From Bacteroides sp. UBA7335 (lineage in GTDB: Bacteria > Bacteroidota > Bacteroidia > Bacteroidales > Bacteroidaceae), in contig DKPL01000069.1 in the NCBI GenBank assembly GCA_002471185.1, positions 7,145-37,146 of the forward strand: 30,002 nucleotides of DNA, given 5' to 3'. Below the pieces are notes generated by a model, which saw nothing but the letters and a program-made list of their open reading frames with translations, had not been told where the DNA came from and did no database searches. Each line of letters begins with the position of its first letter. The stretch's first letter is position 1. Positions 19,601-22,473 of the stretch are shown here, one piece after another. The position numbers and the translations under genes were made by a program.

Positions 19601-20921
19601 ATGCAGTTGCTTTAGCTGTCTGTACTAAATCAATACCTTCACCTTGTATCGCTTGATTCATCACATCTTTCACTGCATCATAACCAGCGAAGTTTACACC
19701 ACCGGCGATTGAACCAGCAACTACACGTGCAGCAACCATCTTTGGAACATTAGCGTAAACCATTCGTTTTGCGGCCTCTTTAGCAGTTGTTTCTGCAACA
19801 CCTTTAGCAATCATGGATTTCGCTTGCTGATTGGCTACCGCCTTCAATGTTGCTTGTGCACCAATATTACCGGCACCACCTGTTACAGCAAATGCAGGAG
19901 CATCAAGTATGATAGATCCGGCACCGGCAATACCTTTCTCTGCCCAGTTTGCGCCGTATGCTTCATTAGCTGCCGCTTCGATCTCCAGTTGTTCCTGGCT
20001 TTTACCCATTTGTGAATACATACCAACCATACTACCTGTAAAGGCATTTTTCAAGATGTACTCTACCGTATTCGCTGGAACCTTCTTCTCTACCAAGTAA
20101 TCAAAAGCCTTCTTCATAAGCTTAGATCGTAGATCGCTACCAACTTCAACACTCTCTGTTATACCTCCATCGCTTCCATACTTTTCACCTATTTCTTTGT
20201 TTACATTTTCTAATACCTTCCCGTAATCTGTATCGCTATATACTTTTCTTTGCAGCCCGAATGTCCTCTCTATTGCATTTGAAGGCGTTATTGCAGTTTT
20301 AGAGTCTCTGAAAGCAGCAATTGATTTTCTCGCTTCTATATTCCCTGCTTTTAATCCATCATTAATTAATGGAATGATGTCAGATTTAAAGATTTCATCC
20401 GCTTCCTTATCTTCGTTATCACGCTTCATTTGTATTTCTTTAAGCTCACGAGCTTGACGAACTGTGTCTGGTTCAATCGGTGAAACGCTGTCAATAGGCT
20501 GTTCAGGCTTGAATGATCCCTGATATTGAGGCTGTTCAGGCTTGGTTGGAACCATTTGTGGATACTCTTCTACCAAGTTAGCAGGTTCCTGGAATGGCGT
20601 GTTCTGGATATTGCGTTGCGCAGATAGAGGATCAACAGCTTGCGCTTCCACTTCATCAAGAGGTTTGCCAACTTCGATTGGGGTGCCGTCGGGCCATGTG
20701 GTTACCGGCTGCACTTTAGGAGCTTTAGCAACCCCATTCCCGCCCAAAAGTTTAGATGAAAACGAGTCATAATCACCCATGTCATATTCCTTTGAAACGG
20801 CATTGTATAAGTTTTGACGCTTCTTGTCATCTTTTATATTGTTAGAAAACGAGTCATAATCACCAAGCGCGTAACCATCTTTGGTTAATTGGTCGTATAA
20901 TACTTTAGCTTTGTCGTTCAT
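4611..20921 (-). CDS. giant phage polyvalent protein (methylase, helicase, protease and ADP-ribosyltransferase modules)
   Basis: A single uninterrupted 5436-residue frame (roughly 600 kDa). Order of parts: tandem LY..L..GDYDSFS repeats (8-58); Pro-rich linker; Gly/Ala-rich hydrophobic stretches (about 325-500); undefined modules to about 1540, including one near 1270-1320 with RGLESHLGS; QLDMF at 1560-1564; pyrophosphatase-like domain (1662-1795); small module near 1963-2018; N6-adenine-type methyltransferase (2150-2480); SF2 helicase (2935-3560); coiled coils; zincin protease with HEAVGH at 3928-3933; Barnase/LPD3-like domain (4055-4250); ADP-ribosyltransferase-like domain (4265-4405); long helical region with a membrane-like segment near 5017-5035. 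This is the layout of the polyvalent proteins described for phages and conjugative elements, which enter the cell with the DNA and protect it. It sits between likely ejection proteins and the portal, so packaging in the virion is a reasonable inference. Start: the only ATG close to the upstream stop, 10 bases away. Confidence 0.9.
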   Translation of the reverse strand: MNDKAKVLYDQLTKDGYALGDYDSFSNNIKDDKKRQNLYNAVSKEYDMGDYDSFSSKLLGGNGVAKAPKVQPVTTWPDGTPIEVGKPLDEVEAQAVDPLSAQRNIQNTPFQEPANLVEEYPQMVPTKPEQPQYQGSFKPEQPIDSVSPIEPDTVRQARELKEIQMKRDNEDKEADEIFKSDIIPLINDGLKAGNIEARKSIAAFRDSKTAITPSNAIERTFGLQRKVYSDTDYGKVLENVNKEIGEKYGSDGGITESVEVGSDLRSKLMKKAFDYLVEKKVPANTVEYILKNAFTGSMVGMYSQMGKSQEQLEIEAAANEAYGANWAEKGIAGAGSIILDAPAFAVTGGAGNIGAQATLKAVANQQAKSMIAKGVAETTAKEAAKRMVYANVPKMVAARVVAGSIAGGVNFAGYDAVKDVMNQAIQGEGIDLVQTAKATASGFGKGAAFGVFGSTASHLTRNLTGAAKVAGQLGSIVGEVGMFTGIGVGEQLMHGVEWDDIDLGEEVLVNAAMIGALKAKHPGAFLNGRGKVDENGRMLNNLKFTKEQISELEKAGYNVEGTLSFISKMVEGNEVSNNKVISGNESTPFFTQYEAIMNNGNISQGLKAKMMYLVEGKVTSTPPLMTSHKVEANEDGTQSLVTLDAMGRLIERKTFNTEDEAKRFAIKNDYAQKGEVNKMVVAERMNDRFVDDMYNREAIRVYCDNTATPVSFVSEIIGRHAKGEALTPEESTVLINIKRFKESSFDYLKNTSTGIAEWVKEETGINPNEAVLKRNKSQSDKEAIDMYFNRLTENIPIEKAGTGQGNWWNVASETMIENHFTQAKESGRAKATPEEKHSAKTDLDSSTAAFKHVAGDDKFESFNKMVEESGVNSTIAQMRWDMWSQPQIEAALNYYNSKQVVEGVKETIADNVQGVIKRAKLDILNNANRAEVVTKVKALTNNGLQEGYIINGFYDVVDGVLDKPDNILYFKNEEGKVLQVTPNDVKEVINHSSVDELLNITIKDIESNYGKELEDEMMYAENIPVPQKGQEINSGESSFVILDITPEGIIILDKTIYEENAGDEKRLVNAALKDGLTITADDYKELMTDIADGKVSENAAQNDVATPEEQITLSENEQEQIIEEPKIPVNEKGEQLFEQAPVENTIEALLEMNEGSTEEALSTVNAMLEGLNSQLNKANTSTPKGSSVAEIQESKTKRLQDIADISDKMNYWKGVSDQMSATVEQPVEELPTKVIKPKRPKAAPYSKEESAMGDPSTVREAILRDIATGRVKFMWGDSAKSSTRGLESHLGSKGVKERRSMFWSLSKDGMYPEQAAEYIYGNLPEQLQSNTSSIDIFNELLDVMHTMGNSRSKIFDEVRKLHGNVEQLEDEYYQEEYDRMVFNELHMTPDEYNEMDHADELRAKEDYQTTNKSEIDNIFVEPTNNDSNEILHREGIGSFDDGGQKGYVGNDSEGVRGLREEGNQVLSREGIVPQDGANAEGSIDSRGESGLRDQSNISNENLSLGKTGGAAGVDGQRIVDEVNKRIDDRVAVIDTEIANAQKSIQAEKDKLGKRVAKEAQLDMFGVPKPEDQLFESEEMPIDYSAENIQSILKPKQDKIVTLQQEKELLLSGREKAIDDAIQADKAQLKINPNEDVLDFADRIAQSKEIEAVGKEVDTNPTEAQKEAGNYKKGHIKIDGLDISIENPKGSVRSGVDADGKEWSLTLNNDYGYIRGTKGNDGDHVDVFFGNTGNKAFVVDQVNKDGSFDEHKVMYGFNSLEEAKSAYLSNYEEGWQGLGSITEVEDFKSWVKDGDKTKPYNNEAERTVSPTSTNDEDTALVGDGGSIPRSSELYLSPDGADHRSGGITENTETRTVNPRIKEKVEGAIGENQNEGHKTIQERGEIEKASIESEINTQDDAQQSPVSVNENGNNRPEKALTINPGEDVLDYAQRLSDAQEAKKASRPSFIGEPYEKTHDKTGANIHIAPIIDRVSNDVFNDIKQLAKQSGGSYSNFISGKKSRTKVGFVFKTQDQLNQFINKLSEHHGQIENDIVVQEYPANNAEEQVVNEIADFDNISLIKNEKDVFPDERSLKPENNDRGTNQEEPGRDSEQDQELGSEKREEGKQPNTRRVDRSDAGNSLTDKRRSGGTVDQPSNGSVRNIRNNRSEKGVDYAPKSPKARYDANIKAIELMQKIAERGDVATPKEMEVLRKYSGWGGLGGYFNNTNTPEAQKIRELLGEEEYDNAAMSINSAYYTPAAVVDALWGIAEKLGFKGGNILEGSAGTGNILGLMPQSISDNSNIKAVEIDPTSGLLLSQLYPDADVAIQGFENTNIKNGSIDLAVTNVPFVTGLRVHDKIDKDLSKRFKNIHDFCIAKNVRKLRPGGLGIFISSNGTLDKSTDLRQWLVTKGDADVIGAFRLHNDTFGGTNATSDIIVIRKRIGGKIFDGAIDVQSTSVVRSGNVPTDDRKYNSETYDWEYVTKPANLEINSYFVNNPESMAGDMMFGYENNDTYRPGSVGLYPNKEKDQSTMLQQWIDNMKEITEKVDKPVDVINESTIAPEGTIIINEDGALCISQGGEVISLGVNKNKVKGYEKTECVTDYNNLKAALDNVLDYQVGNPDDKGLQPLIKALNAAYDSFTSKYGSLNKNTSISFLKNDVNFPAIAALETYSESKDIDGKKTVNIGKTNVFSGRVVGYKAEPEPKTVRDGVIASIYKGNSIDLPYISEKLNMPENEIQKAIVEEGIGFVNPESGNTEVRHEYLSGNVREKLEMAKANNENGEYSKNIEALEKVIPMDIPAHLIEFSLGSSWIDADIYKDFLSDKFGMPNVTFEHIEGGWSITGLSGKYGELNRQAGVMSEMFNDVVYGDDLVNAAMNNRQISVKRIRKNYDGTQETIVDKKATEACQIRIQEIKDEFKEWARERMRSNEVLADKVMRVYNDKFNSIVPKAIDDMFLPERFEGASTAINLNPHQKRGAIRATTEPLLLAHEVGTGKTFTLITAAMEMRRLGTAKKPMIVVQNATVGQFINEVKKLYPNAKALTLTDRDRTPEGRRSFYAKIKYNDWDIIIVPQSTFEMIPDSEERQRAFIQERIEEKLHAIEAMKESDADSRLISSMEKELSKLESTLVGKKDAKGEAKAKSNAEAKAQEQLDRRVDDVQHFDEMGIDAILIDEAHEYKRLGFETAMTRGVKGIDPAGSRKAAGVYLKTRSVLERTGWKNVVFATGTPISNTAAEIWTFMRYLMPKDVLKANDIYYFDDFVRNFGNISQTLEFATNGKFKENNRFSAYINKPELIRLWASISDTVLTKEVKEVNEKVPQMENGKAQDIYLPQSDSLVDIMRAVRSRLQEFEEMTGKEKKANSHIPLTMYGIAKRAAIDVRLVDRNAADEPGSKTNKAVEETLRTLEETKAYKGTVAIFCDSQRRRDNGVVTFDLFEDIKSKLIEKGVPEDQIIIMAPGMSIPKKEKIFADVNAGNVRVIIGNTQTMGTGVNINERLHTLIHMDAPDRPMDYTQRNGRILRQGNLHKQWGKDVRVLRFGVEDSLDVTSYQRLKTKSSFIDSVMDGKGVLENNQENRILEEDEEGLFDSPVAVLSGSQYAMLKNKAERDFRKYVSKLQQYESDQTYITNKLRSNAGKIKANENLIAEHSKVIASIEQAFPTGRVNDIVLDGVKCKESTIDKVLKDVVNKRINDKVEEAKKNVSFKGGVININASLDGVDFDIKVDIDRESIWDSKIHGYRIVMHRKVSYSSSLGHEDVKVLGGSVRVAIDEILNEVVTGKEDREFIEALTSSVANMNSENELMKQREGKSFEFDKELKESESKVKEYTELMRQELAEKEAKYEDRGSDKEVDLDAGLEDEDDGSNVRYRTIESKDEHKTVIIESVVNGLSEDLNIPIITITDVNELPEGSAVRKRIEQGRNIKGWYDINTKEVFVYEPNITDSNDAKVTVLHEAVGHKGLRSMYGKDFDKELDNIYKYLPQDVKDYIKMEAEDLYNGNMSEAIEEYLSEKAEQDNKPSWWSRVLSSIKSFLRKMGLNIELSDTDLSYILFKSKRNLNNGDPIDIARDIAIKAKYEVGEFRKRDIVNKAPNGNPSNLSEKQYKQVRTQEFKNWFGDWEKATRIEKLKNSNPVEIAGTEIESSGDLKQYKKNALKYGKGLRSSYTNRDTGISISLGKSGVKEVLNHDYKDVEQLQSIAAIPQIIEESIYIDSMNNNDLTTNKDVSKYHYYVCGLNINSDNYTVRAVVAEQPNGDRYYDHKLSKIEKGSLIDSLSGITTPGFSQKGSLSTDLKDKKLFSILQTNASKVVDENGEPLVVYHGTDVVFSEFKVNDGSIGKGVYFSSSFEEAADYAAGKLGVELSDENDYGGDFIKQGYIKEAFVKILDDNNIRHSKYGDAKIFLADNPSQIKSATENNGSFDPDNNDIRFREEGERPKREEGESIRDYTKRLNEWKKDQKLRESTLMEENGYITSMADMMGVSQDEVRDILYNTKSDIDRRAAEQKRVNKIIREAEEENPGDPISHMAKKAAVSGLNMDERKAFQQMANEIGLDTTLNGLKRAWRDEIILRRRYLETSNLETSFLVNDIKNETTKKEREAIPFIIEGTYTGEVSNKLVSVVDRVSNWFDEMYDELLDNGVAYGCSKLDNYVTHIWDAGKSDKEVMQSYNNMLKMRSQYTKRRVVSSLAEGIEMGLVPKYTDITDIMQEYGQIANLTIANKRLLDFMKGVNIEIEEPLPASMSLMIPVDHIDKDYVMIDNDVLSGYKVHRSMAHRVKTIFGSGAEWRRKADEDMTLGDKTWKLYDMTGSMAKRVTLSLSFFHAGALTESAIAAMNPIHFSKTLVKNLLWDALTKRQLPTMIDRETAMDAVKHMVQLGASSDYDARDVGNLTGKIAKWAEGYKKSSPNVATSTLSLLTDIVDGVNTGLDKFLWNYLHDSLKMYTYKKYADEWRAVSEKNNYSPEVVDKGLNNIGQMINDQFGGQHWELLNITPGQLLSLKRVLLSPDWNISTVRQFLALSGKMGLYDKIDFDGIKDPTRPFQRRKATMFWITAMLFFGGLMNGINALRRDKDERAQARLADEVRKTNPEYKSPYEVKYPDGMKWYDYTMFGNGIGKTSDLFIGRNDNGSELYARWGKQFREIIELIYGSKGFDIPQNVIDKALGKANPVFNMMSIMANGQTLSGYAPEELRDEEKKNPFSKWFGRSLYTATNSFIPWSVSDLLMPDQGKDWNAVSLVMPTSKGMSNYKAKRIMEDGLISGNIGMVESAYNAALMNNLNADKLIQAAITSVDAMNKKEYRDGIKTIQDAVNAFDAEKDVVKKSAYKNKLSKMLAEEDYRTFEKDQAIEKALDYIDGVKPTDLPSIQYSKLETSDDVRSDYTISKIMNKCKGVYSKADEMIKSNNPKAKEFIQANKETVELYKMGQSIKSSIGSMKKGLGKGNDDDMMKKIREAKQFYINEAGKFQNSK
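5022..6824 (-). other. C-terminal helical region of the giant protein (LPD38-like)
   Basis: Residues about 4700-5300 form a long helical region with motifs MTLGDKTWKLYD, RVTLSLSFFHAGALTESA, NDQFGGQHWELLN and LSPDWNISTVRQ. This resembles the large C-terminal domain repeatedly found in polyvalent and DdrB-like proteins (LPD38-like, by pattern only). A hydrophobic segment from M5017 (FWITAMLFFGGL) could cross or enter a membrane. The tail after 5300 is charged and coiled-coil-like. In a virion protein this part would be a candidate for packaging or membrane contact; that is inference. Confidence 0.45.
7707..8129 (-). other. ADP-ribosyltransferase-like domain of the giant protein
   Basis: Residues about 4265-4405. 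VYHGT with His4293 and GVYFSSS with Tyr4314 match the H and Y of the H-Y-E class of ADP-ribosyltransferases, and the end motif NPSQIKSAT (Q4381 onward), then FDPDNNDIRF, is characteristic of the ART module of polyvalent proteins. Such a domain would transfer ADP-ribose from NAD to a host protein or nucleic acid; the target cannot be read from sequence. It lies directly after the Barnase/LPD3-like module, a common pairing in these proteins. Confidence 0.7.
8172..8759 (-). other. Barnase/EndoU-type or LPD3-like domain of the giant protein
   Basis: Residues about 4055-4250. It begins with NPSNLSEKQYKQVRTQEFKN, then FGDWE, a lead-in common in phage polyvalent proteins. A segment follows with SGVKEVLNHDYKDVEQLQSI, an isoleucine-rich helix, and a strand-rich part (YHYYVCGLNI, YTVRAVVAEQ, RYYDHKLSKIE). 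This pattern fits the LPD3 / phage Barnase-EndoU-ColicinE5-RelE-like group, whose members are predicted RNases. I cannot identify catalytic residues with certainty; a non-enzymatic role is possible. Confidence 0.5.
8922..9389 (-). other. zincin metallopeptidase domain of the giant protein
   Basis: Residues about 3845-4000. HEAVGH at 3928-3933 is a full HExxH zinc-binding motif with catalytic Glu3929, preceded by strands (IPIITITDV, VFVYEP) and followed by SEAIEEYLSEKAEQ, which could supply the third ligand. This matches the MPTase-PolyVal type module. It may cleave host defence proteins or process the giant protein itself; neither can be decided from the sequence. Confidence 0.75.
10242..12119 (-). 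other. SF2 (SNF2-like/DarB-type) helicase domain of the giant protein
   Basis: Residues about 2935-3560. NPHQKRGAIRATTEPLLLAH is the Q-motif-like entry; the Walker A is HEVGTGKT with Lys2974; Walker B is IDEAHEYKR with D3151-E-A-H; motif III region reads ATGTPISNTAAEIW; motif VI is QRNGRILRQGN with R3495 and R3498. A charged insertion (about 3080-3140) lies between motifs I and II. With the preceding methyltransferase it forms the methylase-helicase pair of DarB-like antirestriction proteins. Confidence 0.88.
13482..14474 (-). other. N6-adenine-type DNA methyltransferase domain of the giant protein
   Basis: Residues about 2150-2480. A typical entry (KYSGWGGLGGYF) precedes YYTPAAVVDALW. SAM motif I is EGSAGTGN at 2260-2267, and the catalytic motif IV is TNVPF (N2325-V-P-F), in place of the usual NPPY/NPPF; KLRPGGLGIFISS follows at about 2360. 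The Val in place of the first Pro is common in phage and plasmid DarB-like methylases by my recollection. Likely to modify incoming phage DNA against host restriction. Confidence 0.85.
14504..14692 (-). CDS. nested +1-frame ORF C inside the giant gene (62 aa)
   Basis: An ATG-started frame running one base out of phase with the giant gene, in the linker just before the methyltransferase domain. The product is strongly amphipathic and helical: it begins MTEEQIKKSQEEIQNRI, contains two Trp (KNWEAKNG, PDEWIEAM) and ends in EEAEELLISLQTDL. The giant frame here is a low-complexity D/E/G/R/S stretch with no fold signal. The start is preceded by AACCA seven bases upstream, as in nested ORFs A and B. 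I recognise no family. The purine-rich strand makes chance open frames rich in K and E, so coding is plausible, not proven. It could also be the remnant of a separate gene absorbed into the giant frame. Confidence 0.45.
   Translation of the reverse strand: MTEEQIKKSQEEIQNRIKNWEAKNGKKVSSLTPDEWIEAMQEIRSLTREEAEELLISLQTDL
15167..15520 (-). CDS. nested +1-frame ORF B inside the giant gene (117 aa)
   Basis: A frame one base out of phase with the giant gene that exactly fills the linker between the pyrophosphatase-like domain and the second INPxEDVLDxA motif. I chose the ATG at 15520 over the one at 15547, because it has the A/T-rich lead AACCA-N7-ATG shared with the other nested ORFs. The product starts MKQKEQFLQQVQMMKTQLL, has a hydrophobic middle (FPGAVNYICLPMV), and a basic helical second half with many Lys and Arg. 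The giant frame is low complexity here (NDEDTALVGDGGS and similar). No family recognised; a small nucleic-acid or protein-binding accessory factor would fit the basic character. Could be chance in purine-rich DNA, but its length and hydrophobic pattern argue for coding. Confidence 0.45.
   Translation of the reverse strand: MKQKEQFLQQVQMMKTQLLSEMEEAFPGAVNYICLPMVQTIEVEVLQKIQKQEPLIPELKKRLKAQSEKIKTRDIKQYKREARSKRHQLKAKSTLKTMLNNPLYQLTKTEIIDLKKL
15537..15938 (-). other. inorganic pyrophosphatase-like (InPase) domain of the giant protein
   Basis: Residues about 1662-1795. GHIKIDGLDISIENPKGSVR, a YGYIRGTKGNDGDHVDVFFG segment with D1720, D1722 and D1725, then HKVMYGFNSLEEAK. The GDHVDVF signature resembles the metal-binding Asp cluster of family I pyrophosphatases and matches the InPase module found in polyvalent proteins. 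It could hydrolyse pyrophosphate or related phosphoanhydrides; substrate unknown. Confidence 0.65.
16230..16244 (-). other. QLDMF sliding-clamp-binding-type motif in the giant protein
   Basis: Residues 1560-1564 read QLDMF, close to the bacterial beta-clamp (DnaN) binding consensus QL(S/D)LF. It sits after a long charged helix and before an acidic, Pro-containing loose stretch (VPKPEDQLFESEE), so it should be exposed. If used, it would dock the protein on the host replisome. Confidence 0.35.
16364..16648 (-). CDS. nested +1-frame ORF A inside the giant gene (94 aa)
   Basis: An ATG-started frame, one base out of phase with the giant gene, in the Gly/Glu/Asp/Arg-rich linker ahead of the QLDMF motif. 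The product looks like a folded protein: MTVMKYYTEKELDHLTMEDR, then AKEFADFGRKAIKFCQEKG, then DYVIKAISRMRIYLWAKPEV, with aromatic and aliphatic residues spaced as in helices. The giant frame over the same bases has almost no hydrophobic residues (EGSIDSRGESGL and similar). A second in-frame ATG lies three codons on (MKYY), so the exact start is open. It shares the AACCA-N7-ATG start with nested ORFs B and C and the same +1 phase. No family recognised. The frame-0 preference for G-starting codons automatically places G in the third position of this frame, so codon bias alone is not proof. Confidence 0.5.
   Translation of the reverse strand: MTVMKYYTEKELDHLTMEDRKDMSEMTAKEFADFGRKAIKFCQEKGLFRKTEPMPREASTHEEKVDYVIKAISRMRIYLWAKPEVLQVLMDKEL
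19422..19949 (-). other. Gly/Ala-rich hydrophobic region of the giant protein
   Basis: Residues about 325-500 hold repeated Gly/Ala-rich hydrophobic stretches: GIAGAGSIILDAPAFAVTGG, VVAGSIAGGVNFAGY, GFGKGAAFGVFGS and GSIVGEVGMFTGIGVG. Such segments are typical of virion ejection proteins that insert in or cross the cell envelope. They are the main sequence support, besides gene position, for delivery of the giant protein with the DNA. Confidence 0.45.
20497..20544 (-). repeat. short in-frame direct repeat in a Pro-rich linker
   Basis: Fifteen bases (GGCTGTTCAGGCTTG on the plus strand) occur at 20497-20511 and 20530-20544, 33 bases apart, i.e. 11 codons. They encode the two KPEQP copies of the Pro/Gln-rich linker near residue 130. 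A small duplication in a flexible linker. Confidence 0.6.
20758..20864 (-). repeat. tandem GDYDSFS repeat at the N-terminus of the giant protein
   Basis: Twenty identical bases at 20758-20777 and 20845-20864, exactly 87 bases (29 codons) apart. They encode GDYDSFS at residues 20-26 and 49-55 within two longer units starting LYDQL and LYNAV. Perfect identity over the core with divergence outside suggests either recent duplication or conversion, or strong selection. Placed at the extreme N-terminus of a likely virion protein, the repeat could be a packaging or docking tag. Confidence 0.75.
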
Positions 20922-20931
20922 ATCTTATGTA

Positions 20932-21840
20932 TTAAAATCCTTCAATTGTTTTCTTTTTGGGTGTGTCACCGAAACCTTCAATCGTCTTTTTTTCGACTTC
21001 CCTGGATTGTTTAAAGCCTGCAGCTTCTAATACCTCTCTTGGTATCTTACCTTCATATATCAGTTCAGCCAAATCAGCATTGTAGTCTGGGTCGGCATCA
21101 AAAGACCATGTTTTGCGGTTTAGATCCTGTCCAGATTGAAGTATCAGATTACGAGCTTCATTTCGCGACAATAGCGTTTTACGTGTCCATACATTTCCTA
21201 TATTATCAGATAACGATTCACGAATATTAGCAGATGCATCGCTTGAAGCTTTAGTTTGTCTAGCCTGCTTGCCTTGTGCATTTATTTGCTCTATCTTGTA
21301 ACCATGTTGCATTTTAGCTTTTGCCGCATCCTTTTCAGACTGATAGTCTATCTTGTCCTTATTGGCCTGTAATTGCAATTCTCCTTTCATGGTAGCCAAT
21401 TCCTTATCATGCGCAAACTTCGCATTCTGTTCGGCTTGTTTCGCTCTTAAATTAGCCATTGTCAAACCTTCCTGGCGTGCATTACTGTAATCTTGCATGA
21501 TTGCCGATAATGATTTATCCTGGTATGATTGATCTATAGCTCTCTTTGCATCTCTTATCTGCGCCAATCGTGCGTTATATGCAGGCACCTGTGATTGTAT
21601 AGGCTGAAACTGTCTAGCTCCATGCGCCGATGCAGTTGTTTGTACTGTAAGCTTAGCAAGATCACCCAATACAGAAAGACTTCTTTGTCGTCTGGTTATT
21701 CGCTCTTCATCCGCCAAGTCGGGTTTCTTGTAAAAGTCCTTAAAAAATCCATACAGACCCTTTTTTGAGATAGCATCATTGTAATCTACCGGCTGAACGT
21801 TTGGTTCATCAGGTTGTTGTATATAATCTGATAGTGCCAT
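20932..21840 (-). CDS. coiled-coil phage protein, probable virion/ejection component
   Basis: 302 residues, unrecognised by family. An N-terminal part with a short aromatic patch (KKGLYGFFKDFYKKPD) leads to a long Ala/Gln/Lys-rich helical stretch (about 75-200) of coiled-coil type, and a compact C-terminal part with a Trp (RKTWSFDADPDYNADLAELI). The protein ends in a duplicated KKTIEGF, the second copy being the last seven residues. Its ATG overlaps the stop of the 179-residue gene by one base (TAATG on the coding strand), a classic coupled arrangement, and the giant gene starts 10 bases after its stop. In podoviruses, sets of small hydrophobic, coiled-coil and very large proteins next to the portal form the ejected internal core; this role is inferred from position and shape only. 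Confidence 0.7.
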   Translation of the reverse strand: MALSDYIQQPDEPNVQPVDYNDAISKKGLYGFFKDFYKKPDLADEERITRRQRSLSVLGDLAKLTVQTTASAHGARQFQPIQSQVPAYNARLAQIRDAKRAIDQSYQDKSLSAIMQDYSNARQEGLTMANLRAKQAEQNAKFAHDKELATMKGELQLQANKDKIDYQSEKDAAKAKMQHGYKIEQINAQGKQARQTKASSDASANIRESLSDNIGNVWTRKTLLSRNEARNLILQSGQDLNRKTWSFDADPDYNADLAELIYEGKIPREVLEAAGFKQSREVEKKTIEGFGDTPKKKTIEGF

Positions 21841-22379
21841 TATTCTGTCGTTTTAGTAGTTTTCTTGCCGAGCCCATCCAATAGAGATAAAGCAGAAGAG
21901 ATCATGCTACCACCATTTGAAGCTAGTTGAGAACCGCCCGCTTCATTAGCTTGATGCTGCGCCATCTGCATACCTAGCATATTTTGCTGGTTTGCTTGAT
22001 TTTGAGCATCAACACCACGTTTAACATCATCTCCTTTACTTGCCAAGTTAGAGACTACATCGCTCATTAGTGATTGATCGTTCGCTTGTTGTGCTACTTG
22101 CGCTTCTGGAGTAGCGCCCGTTACTGCCGCAGACGCTTGTGCTTCCTGGTTACGCCTACGCAATGTATCTTCTACACGCTTGATAGCCGCTTGCGCCTGA
22201 TTACTATTCATGTAGTTAGAATAGTAATTACGATTATACCAGGCTTCATTCTGGGCCTTCTGACTATCAATAGCCTGTTGTTGCTGTTTAGCCGCTTTAG
22301 ATGCCTTACTAGCTCCTATAATGCTGCTAGCTATACCTCCTAACGCCGATGCTCCGGCCGCGATTCCTGTTAGTATCAT
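21840..22379 (-). CDS. small Ala/Gln-rich phage protein with hydrophobic N-terminus, probable ejection protein
   Basis: 179 residues, first gene of the minus-strand operon. The N-terminus is a Gly/Ala/Ile-rich hydrophobic helix (ILTGIAAGASALGGIASSII) followed by a Lys/Gln-rich segment (SKAAKQQQQ) and an aromatic patch (WYNRNYYSNYMN). The middle is polar and Ala/Gln-rich, and the C-terminus has a second mild hydrophobic helix (GSMISSALSLLDGLG). This is the profile of short podovirus internal or DNA-transfer proteins (the gp14 or gp7 type in general character). I find no enzyme motif. The stop overlaps the ATG of the next gene, so the two products are probably made in fixed ratio. The upstream region at 22380-22506 holds a palindrome and promoter-like boxes. 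Confidence 0.65.
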   Translation of the reverse strand: MILTGIAAGASALGGIASSIIGASKASKAAKQQQQAIDSQKAQNEAWYNRNYYSNYMNSNQAQAAIKRVEDTLRRRNQEAQASAAVTGATPEAQVAQQANDQSLMSDVVSNLASKGDDVKRGVDAQNQANQQNMLGMQMAQHQANEAGGSQLASNGGSMISSALSLLDGLGKKTTKTTE

Positions 22380-22407
22380 ATCTACTTCATTATTATATTA
22401 TTACGCA

Positions 22408-22415
22408 CAAATAAA
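22408..22415 (-). promoter_or_regulatory. near-consensus -7 box for the minus-strand operon
   Basis: On the minus strand the eight bases read TTTATTTG, one mismatch from TAnnTTTG, about 30 bases before the ATG of the 179-residue gene. The palindrome at 22436-22453 lies just upstream of it, where a repressor would block polymerase. No clear -33 element. Weak on its own. Confidence 0.25.
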
Positions 22416-22435
22416 AGTGAATGACACGGATAAAT

Positions 22436-22453
22436 AGTTGTAGAATTACAACT
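22436..22453. promoter_or_regulatory. 18-bp palindrome in the divergent intergenic region (operator candidate)
   Basis: AGTTGTA-GAAT-TACAACT: perfect 7-bp arms around a 4-base centre. It lies between the divergent 179-residue gene (start 22379) and the HTH gene (start 22507), upstream of the putative -7 boxes on both strands. Size and symmetry fit a dimeric helix-turn-helix repressor site. There is no T-run, so it is not a terminator. The obvious candidate binder is the adjacent HTH protein, which is untested. Confidence 0.45.
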
Positions 22454-22473
22454 TTATCTTGTTGTTTTACTAC

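Noticed and set aside
4611..20921. The giant frame as an assembly artefact joining several genes
   Set aside because: Domain order, linker style and uninterrupted frame fit known polyvalent proteins, and no internal stop or phase change is seen. Read-level confirmation is still not possible from the sequence.
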